A stretch of DNA of 16,017 nucleotides from JBCDGZ01 sp038750655 (GCA_038750655.1 JBCDGZ010000157.1:1-16017), one strand, 5' to 3'. Shown: positions 1 through 7,401, counted from the first letter of the stretch. Program-made: numbers and translations. The notes: generated by a model from the sequence alone, not told the origin.

Positions 1-672
1 AGAAAGCTGGTGGGTTCCATCGTCAGGAGTAGGAATAACTTTGTAATACCTCTTGGGGTACACAATGGAGGCAGCTTCATTAAACGGCTCATCAGGATGG
101 TAATCGATCAAGATAAATACATCATATGAGTTGTTGGGGTCGGCATTCCAATTAATCGTTACATCTCTTTGAATCGTATCTTGTACATATACGAAAGGCG
201 AAGAGACAAATATTTCTTTAGGTAAATCGATGGAATCACTCAGCACATATTCAGTATTGCGATCAGCCAGGCCTTCAAGATTTAAAGCGACGTTTTGACC
301 AAATAGGCTTGATATGGAGACATTATCGTCTAACTGATGCGAAGAATAGATATTATTATTTTTAGGGTCTGGCGATAGCTCTATTCCACTTACATTCAAA
401 ACTCCTGCGTTTTCTCTTTCCTTTTTATCATTGTAAAAAGATGCTCTAATAATAGATGCTGAAACTACACCGCCTTCCTGCGGTCCAAATCCTTTAGTGT
501 TTGCAATGCTAATATCTCCAGTGCGATCATTAAAAATCTTATTGAGAATGACTAAATCAACAAGTTTTTCGGTTTTGCTTTTTTGAGGTTCTACTAGGCT
601 GCTTTCTTCTTTCACACAAGCGGAAAAGACTACAGTTATACAGGCGATGAATAGATATATGTTGTATTTCAT
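1..672 (-). CDS. Putative lipoprotein, C-terminal part outside the window
   Basis: An open frame of 224 codons runs from the ATG at 672-670 to the window edge with no stop, so the C-terminus is missing. The protein starts MKYNIYLFIACITVVFSAC, a lipoprotein signal peptide with Cys19 as the probable lipidated residue, followed by a charged stretch (VKEESS) typical of an anchored lipoprotein. The mature part is hydrophilic and beta-rich by appearance (for example TIQRDVTINWNADPNNSYDV), but I recognise no family. The gene starts 18 bases after the stop of the upstream lipoprotein gene at 691-1293, so the two are probably co-transcribed. Being exported to the envelope is well supported; the function is unknown. 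Confidence 0.75.
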   Translation of the reverse strand, partial: MKYNIYLFIACITVVFSACVKEESSLVEPQKSKTEKLVDLVILNKIFNDRTGDISIANTKGFGPQEGGVVSASIIRASFYNDKKERENAGVLNVSGIELSPDPKNNNIYSSHQLDDNVSISSLFGQNVALNLEGLADRNTEYVLSDSIDLPKEIFVSSPFVYVQDTIQRDVTINWNADPNNSYDVFILIDYHPDEPFNEAASIVYPKRYYKVIPTPDDGTHQLS

Positions 673-690
673 GATGATTTTTTTGATAAT

Positions 691-1293
691 TTATGGACAT
701 TCACAGTCTACCATAAGTAGAGGCATCAATTGCACCGGAACAGCATCATTGTTGCCTACATTCATGGGGGCAGCTGATCCAACTGTAAAGTTACGATAAT
801 CTTCTTCTTCGGATATGGGGCTTCCAGGTTCTTCACAAGTAGAGCATTGCCCAGTTTGACATACTTCGTAAAAGTCTACTTGAATGCTGTATTGCCGGTT
901 AATGGGTACATTGGAGATTTTAAAAGCGGGCTGGCCGTTGTTCATCACTGGCTCCACATTTTCACCTACTCCTCTAAAGACAATTGTAAATTCGTCAGTT
1001 TTTCCAATATTATCACAAAAACCTTCGAGCCTGATTTTTAGGTACCACTTGTTCTTTTCACTAGCCTGATCGGTGAAATTATCCTCATCAGTCCAAGGTA
1101 CAGGTAACGCTTGCAGATCGCATCCGATTCCAGCCTGAATTGCACCGGGTAGAATAAAGAAAGTACCGCTCGGTTCATCCGGGCATTGTGATGTGGGATC
1201 ATCTTCGTTTTCGCATCCTTCACAACCTAAGACTAGAAATAGACTGAATAATGCGAAAAGGGATAGTAGAATACCCTTGCAGTTAATATTCAT
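691..1293 (-). CDS. Hypothetical Cys-rich lipoprotein
   Basis: This 200-residue protein has a signal peptide with a clear lipobox (LFLVLGC, Cys24 lipidated), followed by an acidic, cysteine-rich stretch (CEGCENEDD). Further cysteines occur in short motifs such as CQTGQCSTCEE, and the protein ends CECP, which suggests disulfides outside the cytoplasm. The body reads like a beta-sandwich (KWYLKIRLEGFCDN, EFTIVFRGVG, YSIQVDFYEVC), but I recognise no family. The ATG at 1293-1291 is the only start that gives a complete signal peptide. It is the first gene of a probable two-gene unit with the lipoprotein at 1-672. A near-consensus -7 element (TACCTTTTG, minus strand, 1357-1349) lies 56 bases upstream, without an obvious -33 element. 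Function unknown. Confidence 0.75.
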   Translation of the reverse strand: MNINCKGILLSLFALFSLFLVLGCEGCENEDDPTSQCPDEPSGTFFILPGAIQAGIGCDLQALPVPWTDEDNFTDQASEKNKWYLKIRLEGFCDNIGKTDEFTIVFRGVGENVEPVMNNGQPAFKISNVPINRQYSIQVDFYEVCQTGQCSTCEEPGSPISEEEDYRNFTVGSAAPMNVGNNDAVPVQLMPLLMVDCECP

Positions 1294-1752
1294 AAGCTAT
1301 GCATATATGGTAGTTTAGAAATAATACGAGTGGATCATTCGATAAGATCAAAAGGTATATTATCTTGTTAAGGTAGTGTAAATAATGCTGTAAATTAAAT
1401 TTTTAACATAATGTTGGCTGGATGTGGTCTTTTGACTATAACCTATTCAATACTTGCAGCAATTAAAAGAAGAGCTTACCACCAAAATTGAAAAAATGCA
1501 AGCGAACATCGAAGATTACAACCCAGCAGAGGAAAACCTCTGGCAAAAGACTTGGAAGTACATCGCTGGATTTGGGGTTTTGCTTGGGATATTTGTTGGG
1601 GTAAGGTCTTTGATGAAGCGAGATTAGGTAGGTGGAACGGTCGGATGAGGTCATGAGTTTTTCAGAATAGCATCACCAACTTTTACAACGTTTTCCCCCC
1701 TCAAACGTTTATCTTCAAATAAGTTCTCCATCGTCTCAAGAAGAAGTGTACC
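1294..1752. other. Gene-poor intergenic stretch
   Basis: This 459-base, AT-rich stretch separates the minus-strand lipoprotein pair from the plus-strand hydrolase. It holds a short coding-like frame (1442-1627, listed separately), a possible minus-strand -7 element near 1349-1357, and a small hairpin at 1687-1709 (AACGTTT / AAACGTT around a nine-base C-rich loop). The hairpin is 43 bases upstream of the hydrolase start and has no T-tract. I see no RNA gene and no clear consensus promoter for the hydrolase. Confidence 0.5.
1442..1627 (+). pseudogene. Remnant or non-ATG-start small membrane protein
   Basis: The frame after the stop at 1439-1441 encodes about 61 residues ending at TAG 1625-1627. 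It has a helical, charged N-terminal part (QQLKEELTTKIEKMQANIEDY), then NPAEENLWQKTWKYIAG, then a short hydrophobic segment (FGVLLGIFVGV) and a basic tail (RSLMKRD). This resembles the C-terminal end of small one-helix membrane proteins of the YtxH-like kind. There is no ATG before the internal Met at 1496, which would discard the charged helix. TTG at 1454 or ATT at 1445 are the only upstream candidates, and neither has a visible ribosome binding site. The composition is protein-like, so I read it as a 5'-truncated remnant; a genuine small gene with an unusual start is the alternative. Confidence 0.4.
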
Positions 1753-2757
1753 ATGCTCAATATCCAGATTTTTACTTTCCTCGTCCAACTCCTTTGGGTC
1801 CTCAACAGTGCCCAGCAACCCGAACAGGCGCCGGCTGGCCCCGGCGGCAGCGATTACACCTTCGGCGAAGTGCTGATCTCCGATTACTCCACCGAACCGG
1901 ACGGCTTTTGGCTATACGAGCCCATCGCCCCAAGGCCCGACTCCGCCCATCTGGTCGTCCTAATTCACGGCTATGGCGCCATCAACCCCATGATCTACGG
2001 TGGCTGGATCAAGCACCTAGTGGGCAAAGGCAACATTGTGGTCTTTCCCCGCTACCAAAAAAATCTCACCAATCCCGCGCCCTCCGATTTTCCGAAAAAT
2101 GTAGCGCAGGCCATCAAAGATGCTTTGACAGTGCTGGCCGAAGAGGACCATGTCAAACCCTATCCAGGCAAGATGAGCCTGGCGGGCCATTCCTACGGAG
2201 GGGTGATTGCGGCCAACCTAGGCGTGAATTACGACACGCTGGGGCTGCCCACTCCGGATGCCATCATGCTCTGCTCCCCAGGCTCCGGCCCTTTCAAGGG
2301 AGCGGTATTAGACGACTATACCGGGCTTTCGCCCGACCTCAAGCTGCTGGTCATGGTTAGTGATCGGGATCATGTAGTAGGGGATCGCTTTGGGAAAAAG
2401 GTATTCAATACCGCTACGCAGGTTCGGCAGCGCAACCTGATTCGGCAGTTTAGTGATCGCCACGGGGAGCCTCGGATTGCGGCGGGGCACAATGAGTGTC
2501 AGAGCTGGGATGAGCAGTTTGATGGAGGGATTTATAATTTCACCAGTAATAAAGCTCGAAAGACCGTTCGTACGGATGCCCTGGATTATTATGGCTATTG
2601 GAAGCTTTTTGATGCTTTGATGGACTGTGGGCACAGTGGAGAGAATTGCCATGTTGCACTGGGGGGTACGCCGGAGCAGAAGAGTTTAGGGCAGTGGAGT
2701 GATGGGGTGGAGATTCGGGCTTTGGAAATTCAGTTACCGGAACACGGCGATAATTAA
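1753..2757 (+). CDS. Secreted alpha/beta-hydrolase (lipase/esterase-like)
   Basis: The 334-residue protein carries a hydrophobic N-terminal export signal (about residues 1-20, ending NSAQQ) and an alpha/beta-hydrolase fold. Visible landmarks are the oxyanion-hole motif HGYG (72-75), the nucleophile elbow GHSYGG (145-150, Ser147), a likely acid at Asp206 in SDRDHVVG, and a candidate catalytic His246 in AGHNE. The order Ser-Asp-His and their spacing fit the family, so an esterase, lipase or related hydrolase acting outside the cytoplasm is likely; the substrate cannot be read from the sequence. The start at 1753 gives the signal peptide; the ATG at 1746 opens a different frame lacking hydrolase motifs. 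Third codon positions are C-rich up to about 2340 and then become T/G-rich, an abrupt change inside one gene. Confidence 0.85.
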   Translation: MLNIQIFTFLVQLLWVLNSAQQPEQAPAGPGGSDYTFGEVLISDYSTEPDGFWLYEPIAPRPDSAHLVVLIHGYGAINPMIYGGWIKHLVGKGNIVVFPRYQKNLTNPAPSDFPKNVAQAIKDALTVLAEEDHVKPYPGKMSLAGHSYGGVIAANLGVNYDTLGLPTPDAIMLCSPGSGPFKGAVLDDYTGLSPDLKLLVMVSDRDHVVGDRFGKKVFNTATQVRQRNLIRQFSDRHGEPRIAAGHNECQSWDEQFDGGIYNFTSNKARKTVRTDALDYYGYWKLFDALMDCGHSGENCHVALGGTPEQKSLGQWSDGVEIRALEIQLPEHGDN

Positions 2758-2767
2758 CACCGAACTT

Positions 2768-2798
2768 TTTGGTTTACAGTCCGGAATAACTATATTTG
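2768..2798 (+). promoter_or_regulatory. Bacteroidota-type promoter for the thioredoxin-like gene
   Basis: A -33 element TTTG (2768-2771) is followed after exactly 19 bases by TATATTTG (2791-2798), a perfect match to the TAnnTTTG -7 consensus known from Bacteroides. Transcription would start a few bases downstream, near 2803, giving a leader of roughly 105 bases. It lies just past the hydrolase stop, so the thioredoxin-like gene has its own promoter. Confidence 0.65.
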
Positions 2799-2817
2799 AT
2801 CAGCAACTGCTATGAGA

Positions 2818-2890
2818 AAACGCATAAGGATCACTGAAAAGTGATCGATTACAACAGCAGGATTTACAAGCAAGTACTCCTTGTGCGTTT
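2818..2890 (+). promoter_or_regulatory. Structured 5' leader with nested hairpins
   Basis: AAACGCATAAGGA (2818-2830) pairs with TCCTTGTGCGTTT (2878-2890) along 13 base pairs, with one G-U wobble and no gaps in RNA. Inside the 47-base loop is a second perfect hairpin, GATCACT / AGTGATC with a GAAA tetraloop (2829-2846); it shares two bases with the outer stem. No T-tract follows, so a terminator is unlikely. A 10-codon frame MRKRIRITEK (2812-2844) covers the first arm and could be a leader peptide, but this is weak. The structure begins about 15 bases after the predicted transcription start and ends 19 bases before the thioredoxin-like start codon, where it could affect translation or mRNA stability. 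Confidence 0.5.
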
Positions 2891-2909
2891 AACTAAATAG
2901 TATTCACTC

Positions 2910-4334
2910 ATGGCAGAGAGACCAACGACTATAAACCGGCCGGAGGAGCCCCAACCTGGTTTATTGCAATCTGTAAATTACCATTTCACACTCACTAATA
3001 GTGCTACTCTTGAAGCCCCGCGAACGGCTTTCTACCCCAACGATCCTTTTCGTCAAGCAGTCAAATCTTTGAGAACACCAACCCATTTCCTGACTAATCA
3101 CACCGACCGCTTGCCAGGGAAACAACCATCGCAGCCGGGCCTAACCAGCGTAGTACACGCAGGAATCATCTTGCTCTTATTTCTTTATTTCTTCTTCACT
3201 GTACAGCATTTTTCAACTGCTGAGAGGCTTGTAACCATTGCCTACAGCAGTGCGGGGGTTGAACCGGAATTCCAACCAAAGCCTTCTTCGACAGCGATGT
3301 TGGGAGGGCCACTGGTCAGTGCATCAGCAACAGATAAACACAACGTTGAAGCTGAGCCGAAGGACGTGCTTTCTTCGACTGCAAAGGAAACCGGTTCTCC
3401 TCTCCCCGCTAAGCTTGTGGCAGGGAAGGCACCTGCTTGGCCAGCAGATAATACGCCGCTAGCGGTGGAGGAAGATGTCAAGGTAGTGGAGGTCCTCGTG
3501 GTCATAGAAGAGGTGATGGAGGAAATGGCGATCGCGCGCGCGCCGGAGGAGGAAGGTAGCTTGGCTGTGGAAGCAGTCAGGTCTTTGGAGATGGTGGATG
3601 TGTCGCCGGTATCGGTAGTGGGAGAGCAGGAGCAGCCGGTGGAAGAGGTTGTGGTGAAGGTAGAGGAGTATGTGTTGGTTGCAGAGGCTGTGCAAGTGGA
3701 AGAGGAGTGGGGGATTGAGGAGAAGGAGGAAGGAGAGGTTAAAGAGGATCAAATGGAGCAGTCAGCAGTAGCGAAGGTGGAGCCGGTAGAGGAGGTTCAG
3801 CCGATAGGACCCTTGCGGAGGGAAGGCGAGGAGGAGCCGCAGGCGGTGAAGAAAGTCGTCGTTGTTGCGGAGGAGGAATTGGTGATAGAAAGTCTGGAGT
3901 TACTCAAGCAATCGGCCTTAGCGGAGGGTAAGCTGTTTTTTATGATTTTTGGTGCCAAATGGTGCCTGCCCTGTAAAGTAATGGAGAAAACGACCTTTCA
4001 AGATACCGAATTGAAAGCCTATATCGCCGAGCATTACCTCAGCCTAAAAGTTGATGTAGATGATTTTGACGGCTATAACCTCAAGCAAATCTATCAGGTC
4101 AAGGCTTTACCGACCCTCTTGATATTCAATAGCCAGGGAGAGGTGCTGGAACGATTGGAGGCTTCGATGTCGGCTACGACCCTGATGGAGCAACTGCAAA
4201 AGTACAACTTGCCCGAGCACCGTAGTGTTAGCCCCCAGCCTGAGCCTGCTATCGCACCGGCTTCAACGGAAGAATTGGAGGCCTTGAGTGCGCAGGTACA
4301 AGAATTTATGGCAACTAAGCGTCTGGCGAAGTAA
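2910..4334 (+). CDS. Membrane-anchored thioredoxin-fold protein with Val/Glu-rich linker
   Basis: The 474-residue protein has four parts: a polar N-terminal segment (1-80), one hydrophobic helix (about 82-99, VHAGIILLLFLYFFFTV), a long low-complexity linker dominated by Val, Glu and Ala (about 185-325), and a C-terminal thioredoxin-like domain (about 330-436). The domain has the redox motif WCLPC (351-355) and the cis-proline loop ALPTLL (Pro401), and looks most like the thioredoxin_7/DsbD-gamma-like group. A thiol-disulfide exchange role is therefore likely. With a single N-terminal anchor, the domain could face the periplasm, but the sequence does not settle topology. A promoter and structured leader precede it. 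Its last 20 bases overlap the 3' end of truB on the other strand. The linker is coded by a purine-rich tract on the plus strand (about 3462-3884). Confidence 0.8.
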   Translation: MAERPTTINRPEEPQPGLLQSVNYHFTLTNSATLEAPRTAFYPNDPFRQAVKSLRTPTHFLTNHTDRLPGKQPSQPGLTSVVHAGIILLLFLYFFFTVQHFSTAERLVTIAYSSAGVEPEFQPKPSSTAMLGGPLVSASATDKHNVEAEPKDVLSSTAKETGSPLPAKLVAGKAPAWPADNTPLAVEEDVKVVEVLVVIEEVMEEMAIARAPEEEGSLAVEAVRSLEMVDVSPVSVVGEQEQPVEEVVVKVEEYVLVAEAVQVEEEWGIEEKEEGEVKEDQMEQSAVAKVEPVEEVQPIGPLRREGEEEPQAVKKVVVVAEEELVIESLELLKQSALAEGKLFFMIFGAKWCLPCKVMEKTTFQDTELKAYIAEHYLSLKVDVDDFDGYNLKQIYQVKALPTLLIFNSQGEVLERLEASMSATTLMEQLQKYNLPEHRSVSPQPEPAIAPASTEELEALSAQVQEFMATKRLAK

Positions 4335-5055
4335 GCGGCGTTATATTTTCTTTAATGTAAGCGACGAGCTGGTCTAGCTCCCAGGCATCGTCGAGGTGAT
4401 ACTCCCCGATTTGAGTGCGGCACAGCGCACTCAAGTAAGCCCCACTCCGTACGGCCTTCCCGAAGTCATGAGCAAAGGAGCGGACGTAGGTCCCCTTACT
4501 GCATTTCATTTCAAAGTCCAGTTCTGGCATTCGGATGGCTTGCCAATTGACCTCGTAGATGTGTATATCTCGGGCTTTCACCTCCATCTTTATCCCCTTG
4601 CGCGCTTTCTTATACAACGGCTGTCCATCGATCTTGATGGCAGAAAACATGGGCGGAATTTGTTTGATGGGGCCAAGGAACTGCTGCCGCGCTTGTTCAA
4701 TCAGCTCTTCGTTGATGTGATCAGTGGGGAAGGTATCGTCCACTTCGGTTTCGGTATCGTAAGAAGGAGTAGTCCCTCCTAGAACAATGGTGCCGGTATA
4801 TACTTTAGGAAGGTGCTGATATTCGTCAATTTTTTTGGTAAACTTTCCCGTACAGATGATCAGCAGGCCGGTCGCCATAGGATCGAGGGTGCCAGCGTGC
4901 CCTACCTTGATTTTCTTGACCTGCAGGCTGTGTTTGAGTTGATAGCGCAGCTTGTTGACCACATCGAAGGAGGTCCAGCCTTTGGGCTTATTGATCAGCA
5001 GGGCTTCTCCCGCTTTAAAGTTGTAGCCGGATTTTGGAGGCTTATCTTTCTTCAT
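4315..5055 (-). CDS. truB: tRNA pseudouridine(55) synthase TruB
   Basis: This 246-residue enzyme converts uridine 55 in the T-loop of tRNAs to pseudouridine in the cytoplasm. It has the TruB opening LLINKPKGWTSFDVV (20-33) and the catalytic motif GHAGTLDPMATG (52-63) with Asp58 as the nucleophile. It also has the substrate-loop region QIPPMFSAIKIDGQPLYKKAR and the conserved KCSKGTYVRSFAHDFG. Length is normal for the short bacteroidetal form, which lacks a long C-terminal PUA extension. It is the last gene of the ftsX–DUF3098–uppP–truB operon, starting 11 bases after the uppP stop. Its 3' end overlaps the convergent thioredoxin-like gene by 20 bases, leaving no room for a separate terminator between the two. 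Confidence 0.95.
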   Translation of the reverse strand: MKKDKPPKSGYNFKAGEALLINKPKGWTSFDVVNKLRYQLKHSLQVKKIKVGHAGTLDPMATGLLIICTGKFTKKIDEYQHLPKVYTGTIVLGGTTPSYDTETEVDDTFPTDHINEELIEQARQQFLGPIKQIPPMFSAIKIDGQPLYKKARKGIKMEVKARDIHIYEVNWQAIRMPELDFEMKCSKGTYVRSFAHDFGKAVRSGAYLSALCRTQIGEYHLDDAWELDQLVAYIKENITPLTSPDA

Positions 5056-5066
5056 CTTCTTTCAGA

Positions 5067-5885
5067 TTAACTCAACAATGCAAAACCAATCGCGATGGCT
5101 CCGACGATAAAGCAGTAAATGGAGAAATAACTGAGCTTGCTCTGCTTCACCAGCTTAATCATCCAGGTGCAAGCCAACAGGCCGGTGATGAAAGCGGCGA
5201 CAAAGCCTGCGACCATCGGGAGTAGGACATCGGAGGAGAGAGCGAAGTCCCCTTCGAGGAGGTCCTTAGCCATCTTGGCGAGGATGAGCGGGACGACCAT
5301 CAGGAAGGAGAAGCGGGCGGCCCGTTCGCGGTCGATACCAAGCAATACCGATGTGGAGATGGTGGCGCCGGAGCGAGAAATGCCCGGTAGGATGGCAATG
5401 GCCTGAGCAATGCCGATGATCAGCGATTGGGAGTAGCTCACTTTCTGGTCGGTATGCTTGGCACGGTCGGCCAGAAAAAGCAGTAGGCCAGTGACAAGGA
5501 GCATGATACCGACCAGCAGGATTTGTTGATCAAAAAAACTTTCAATGGCCTCCTCAAAGATGAGGGCGACTGCCGCCGCCGGAATCATCGAAATGATAAT
5601 CTTAAGGGCGAAGCTGTGGTCTTCATTGAGCGTGAATTCTCCATTCTTGAACGGAGATTGAAACAGCCCACGGAAAATATCCGCAATATCTTTTCGAAAA
5701 ACATAAATGGTACTCAGGGCCGTAGCGGCGTGCAGGACAACCGTCATCAGCATACTTTGCTCTGCCATACTGGTATCGCCCATGAAAAATTTGGCGAGTT
5801 CGAGGTGGCCGCTGCTGCTGACCGGCAAAAATTCTGTCAAACCCTGGATAATGCCCAGGATGATCGACCGGATAAATTCTTCCAT
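5067..5885 (-). CDS. uppP: Undecaprenyl-diphosphate phosphatase UppP (BacA family)
   Basis: UppP is an integral membrane phosphatase that dephosphorylates undecaprenyl diphosphate, recycling the lipid carrier for peptidoglycan and other envelope polymers; family members give bacitracin resistance when overproduced. The 272-residue protein shows the two BacA signatures: QGLTEFLPVSSSGH (14-27, with Glu18 and His27) and PGISRSG (167-173, with Arg171), the residues associated with pyrophosphate binding and catalysis. Several hydrophobic helices cover the rest of the chain. It sits between a DUF3098 gene (19 bases upstream) and truB (11 bases downstream), clearly in one transcription unit. Confidence 0.95.
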   Translation of the reverse strand: MEEFIRSIILGIIQGLTEFLPVSSSGHLELAKFFMGDTSMAEQSMLMTVVLHAATALSTIYVFRKDIADIFRGLFQSPFKNGEFTLNEDHSFALKIIISMIPAAAVALIFEEAIESFFDQQILLVGIMLLVTGLLLFLADRAKHTDQKVSYSQSLIIGIAQAIAILPGISRSGATISTSVLLGIDRERAARFSFLMVVPLILAKMAKDLLEGDFALSSDVLLPMVAGFVAAFITGLLACTWMIKLVKQSKLSYFSIYCFIVGAIAIGFALLS

Positions 5886-5904
5886 GAATTAAAAGAAGGG
5901 CCGT

Positions 5905-6240
5905 TTATTTAAAAATAGCGTAAATCTCAATGGCCAGGCCAGCCAAAATGAGGAATGGAGCCAACACCGTCCGTCTGAAGCCATAGATAATGTTAGGGTC
6001 CCAAGTGTCGGGATCAGGCATTGCGCCACCCGACATCAAGATCATGCCTACAATAACAAAGAGGACACCGACACCCATCCAAATGTAATTCTCCTTGGTG
6101 AAAATCAGGGGCTCCTTGTTCTTAGCTGCACCAGCAGAGGAAGTACCCCGACTGCGAGAAACAGTTGGCGATACAATTTTGGAAGACGTAGTACTCTTCT
6201 TTTTGACCACTACCTTCTTCTTTGGCGATTTCTTACTCAT
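5905..6240 (-). CDS. DUF3098 small membrane protein
   Basis: The 111-residue protein has a Lys/Ser/Thr-rich basic N-terminal tail (about 1-42) and two transmembrane helices (about 52-70 and 91-110). They are joined by a short loop containing the conserved-looking MSGGAMPDPDTWDPNIIYGFRR. This pattern and its place between ftsX and uppP match the DUF3098 family, which is typical of Bacteroidota and has no established function. The basic tail should stay in the cytoplasm, where it might contact nucleic acid or phospholipid head groups; that is inference. It lies 24 bases after ftsX and 19 bases before uppP. Co-occurrence with two division and wall genes suggests a role in envelope growth. Confidence 0.85.
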   Translation of the reverse strand: MSKKSPKKKVVVKKKSTTSSKIVSPTVSRSRGTSSAGAAKNKEPLIFTKENYIWMGVGVLFVIVGMILMSGGAMPDPDTWDPNIIYGFRRTVLAPFLILAGLAIEIYAIFK

Positions 6241-6264
6241 TTTTCAGATTTAGTTGTTACCTAT

Positions 6265-7155
6265 CTAATACAAGTCGTCCAGCCTCATTTTGAGGTATTT
6301 GTTGACAATGTAATAGGTACTAATCGTATTAATCAAAATCCCTAAAAGGATCAATGCAATGAATAGTACACCGTACTGTGCGTATACGTTCAAAGCTGAT
6401 AGCTCTGGAATATCCAGGGCGATGAACCACCAGACTGCTCCCAAGGCAATTACCGCGATCAGTCCACTGTACAAACCATTTTTCAGACTAGTCCACAAAT
6501 AGGGACGACTGATAAAACGCCAGGAGGCCCCCACCAACTCCATATTTTTGATCAAAAAACGATTGGCGTACAATGTAAGCCGAATGGTGTTGTGGATCAA
6601 AGCAACGGCGATGATGATGAAAAACAGGCTGACGAAAAGCACCGCCACCCCAATTTTCTGGATATTCTTACCGACCTCATCGACCATCGCCTCCTGATAA
6701 AACAGATCGTTAACCCCTGCCCATTCGATGATTTGGCTACGAATCTGCTGTAAGCTATCGCTTTGCAGGTAATTCGCATGGACATTGAAGGAGAGGATGT
6801 CGTAGAGTGGATTTTGAAAATCCAATTTCAAAAATTCTTCCCCCAGGTCGTCTCTCAGCAGCTCTGCGCCCTCTTCTTTACTAATAAAGCGCAGCGTCGG
6901 AACTTTGACAAAGGGCATTTTTTGCAGCTTTCGTTTAAGCTGAAAGATTTCAGATTCCGGCGTTCCAGGTTTAATTTCAACCATTAGGTCGACTTTTTCC
7001 TTATATACTTTTACCAAAGCTTGTGCATTGAGCAGTAGCATACCGAAGAATCCCAGTAGGAAAAGCACCAACGTTACGCTAATAATAGCGTAAATAGAAC
7101 TAGGTTTTCTCCTTTTTGTATTGGGCAAATGGCCTGAGCTGGTTGGCACTGGCAT
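6265..7155 (-). CDS. ftsX: Cell division protein FtsX
   Basis: FtsX is the membrane half of the FtsEX ABC-type complex that controls peptidoglycan hydrolases at the division site. The 296-residue protein has the expected layout: a short basic cytoplasmic tail, TM1 (about 20-43), an extracytoplasmic domain (about 44-165), and three further helices (about 168-188, 228-246 and 261-283). The cytoplasmic loop after TM2 carries NTIRLTLYANRFLIKNMELVGAS, the characteristic FtsX motif. FtsE is not in this window; in Bacteroidota it is commonly encoded elsewhere. ftsX heads the four-gene operon; a consensus -7 element lies 36 bases upstream of the start codon. The ATG at 7155-7153 gives the normal length. 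Confidence 0.93.
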   Translation of the reverse strand: MPVPTSSGHLPNTKRRKPSSIYAIISVTLVLFLLGFFGMLLLNAQALVKVYKEKVDLMVEIKPGTPESEIFQLKRKLQKMPFVKVPTLRFISKEEGAELLRDDLGEEFLKLDFQNPLYDILSFNVHANYLQSDSLQQIRSQIIEWAGVNDLFYQEAMVDEVGKNIQKIGVAVLFVSLFFIIIAVALIHNTIRLTLYANRFLIKNMELVGASWRFISRPYLWTSLKNGLYSGLIAVIALGAVWWFIALDIPELSALNVYAQYGVLFIALILLGILINTISTYYIVNKYLKMRLDDLY

Positions 7156-7191
7156 ATCTTTGTGAACTCATCTACTGAAATCAAATCGGCA

Positions 7192-7199
7192 CAAAAGTA
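7192..7199 (-). promoter_or_regulatory. -7 promoter element for the ftsX operon
   Basis: On the minus strand, 7199-7192 reads TACTTTTG, a perfect TAnnTTTG element, 36 bases before the ftsX start codon. I do not see a TTTG -33 element at the usual 19-base spacing, so the call rests on the -7 element and its position. Confidence 0.45.
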
Positions 7200-7330
7200 A
7201 GAAAATATTACGGAAAGGCGACTTTCCCTTATACGCATATAACGTGTCAATACGTTTTTTTGATGCAATCCTGCTTTTCAGTTCGCTGGAGATTGCGGAT
7301 TGAGCAAGCGAAACTTGGCAAAAAAACGCT

Positions 7331-7338
7331 TACTTTTG
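7331..7338 (+). promoter_or_regulatory. -7 promoter element for the small exported protein gene
   Basis: TACTTTTG at 7331-7338 matches TAnnTTTG perfectly and lies 63 bases before the start codon at 7402. It is the same octamer as the divergent ftsX element. A TTG at 7315-7317 is closer (13 bases) than the usual 19-base spacing, so the -33 box is doubtful. Confidence 0.45.
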
Positions 7339-7401
7339 CCGTTGAAAGTAATAACATAGCATCTTAATTCCTGGTTTTTTAAAGAGAAATTACCACTCCT
7401 T

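Noticed and set aside
1746..2360. 204-codon plus-strand frame overlapping the hydrolase start
   Set aside because: Arg/Pro/His-rich translation with no motifs; the overlapping frame from 1753 has the full hydrolase signature.
2818..2890. Intrinsic terminator of the hydrolase gene
   Set aside because: No T-tract follows either stem, and the structure lies downstream of a perfect promoter, so a leader element fits better.
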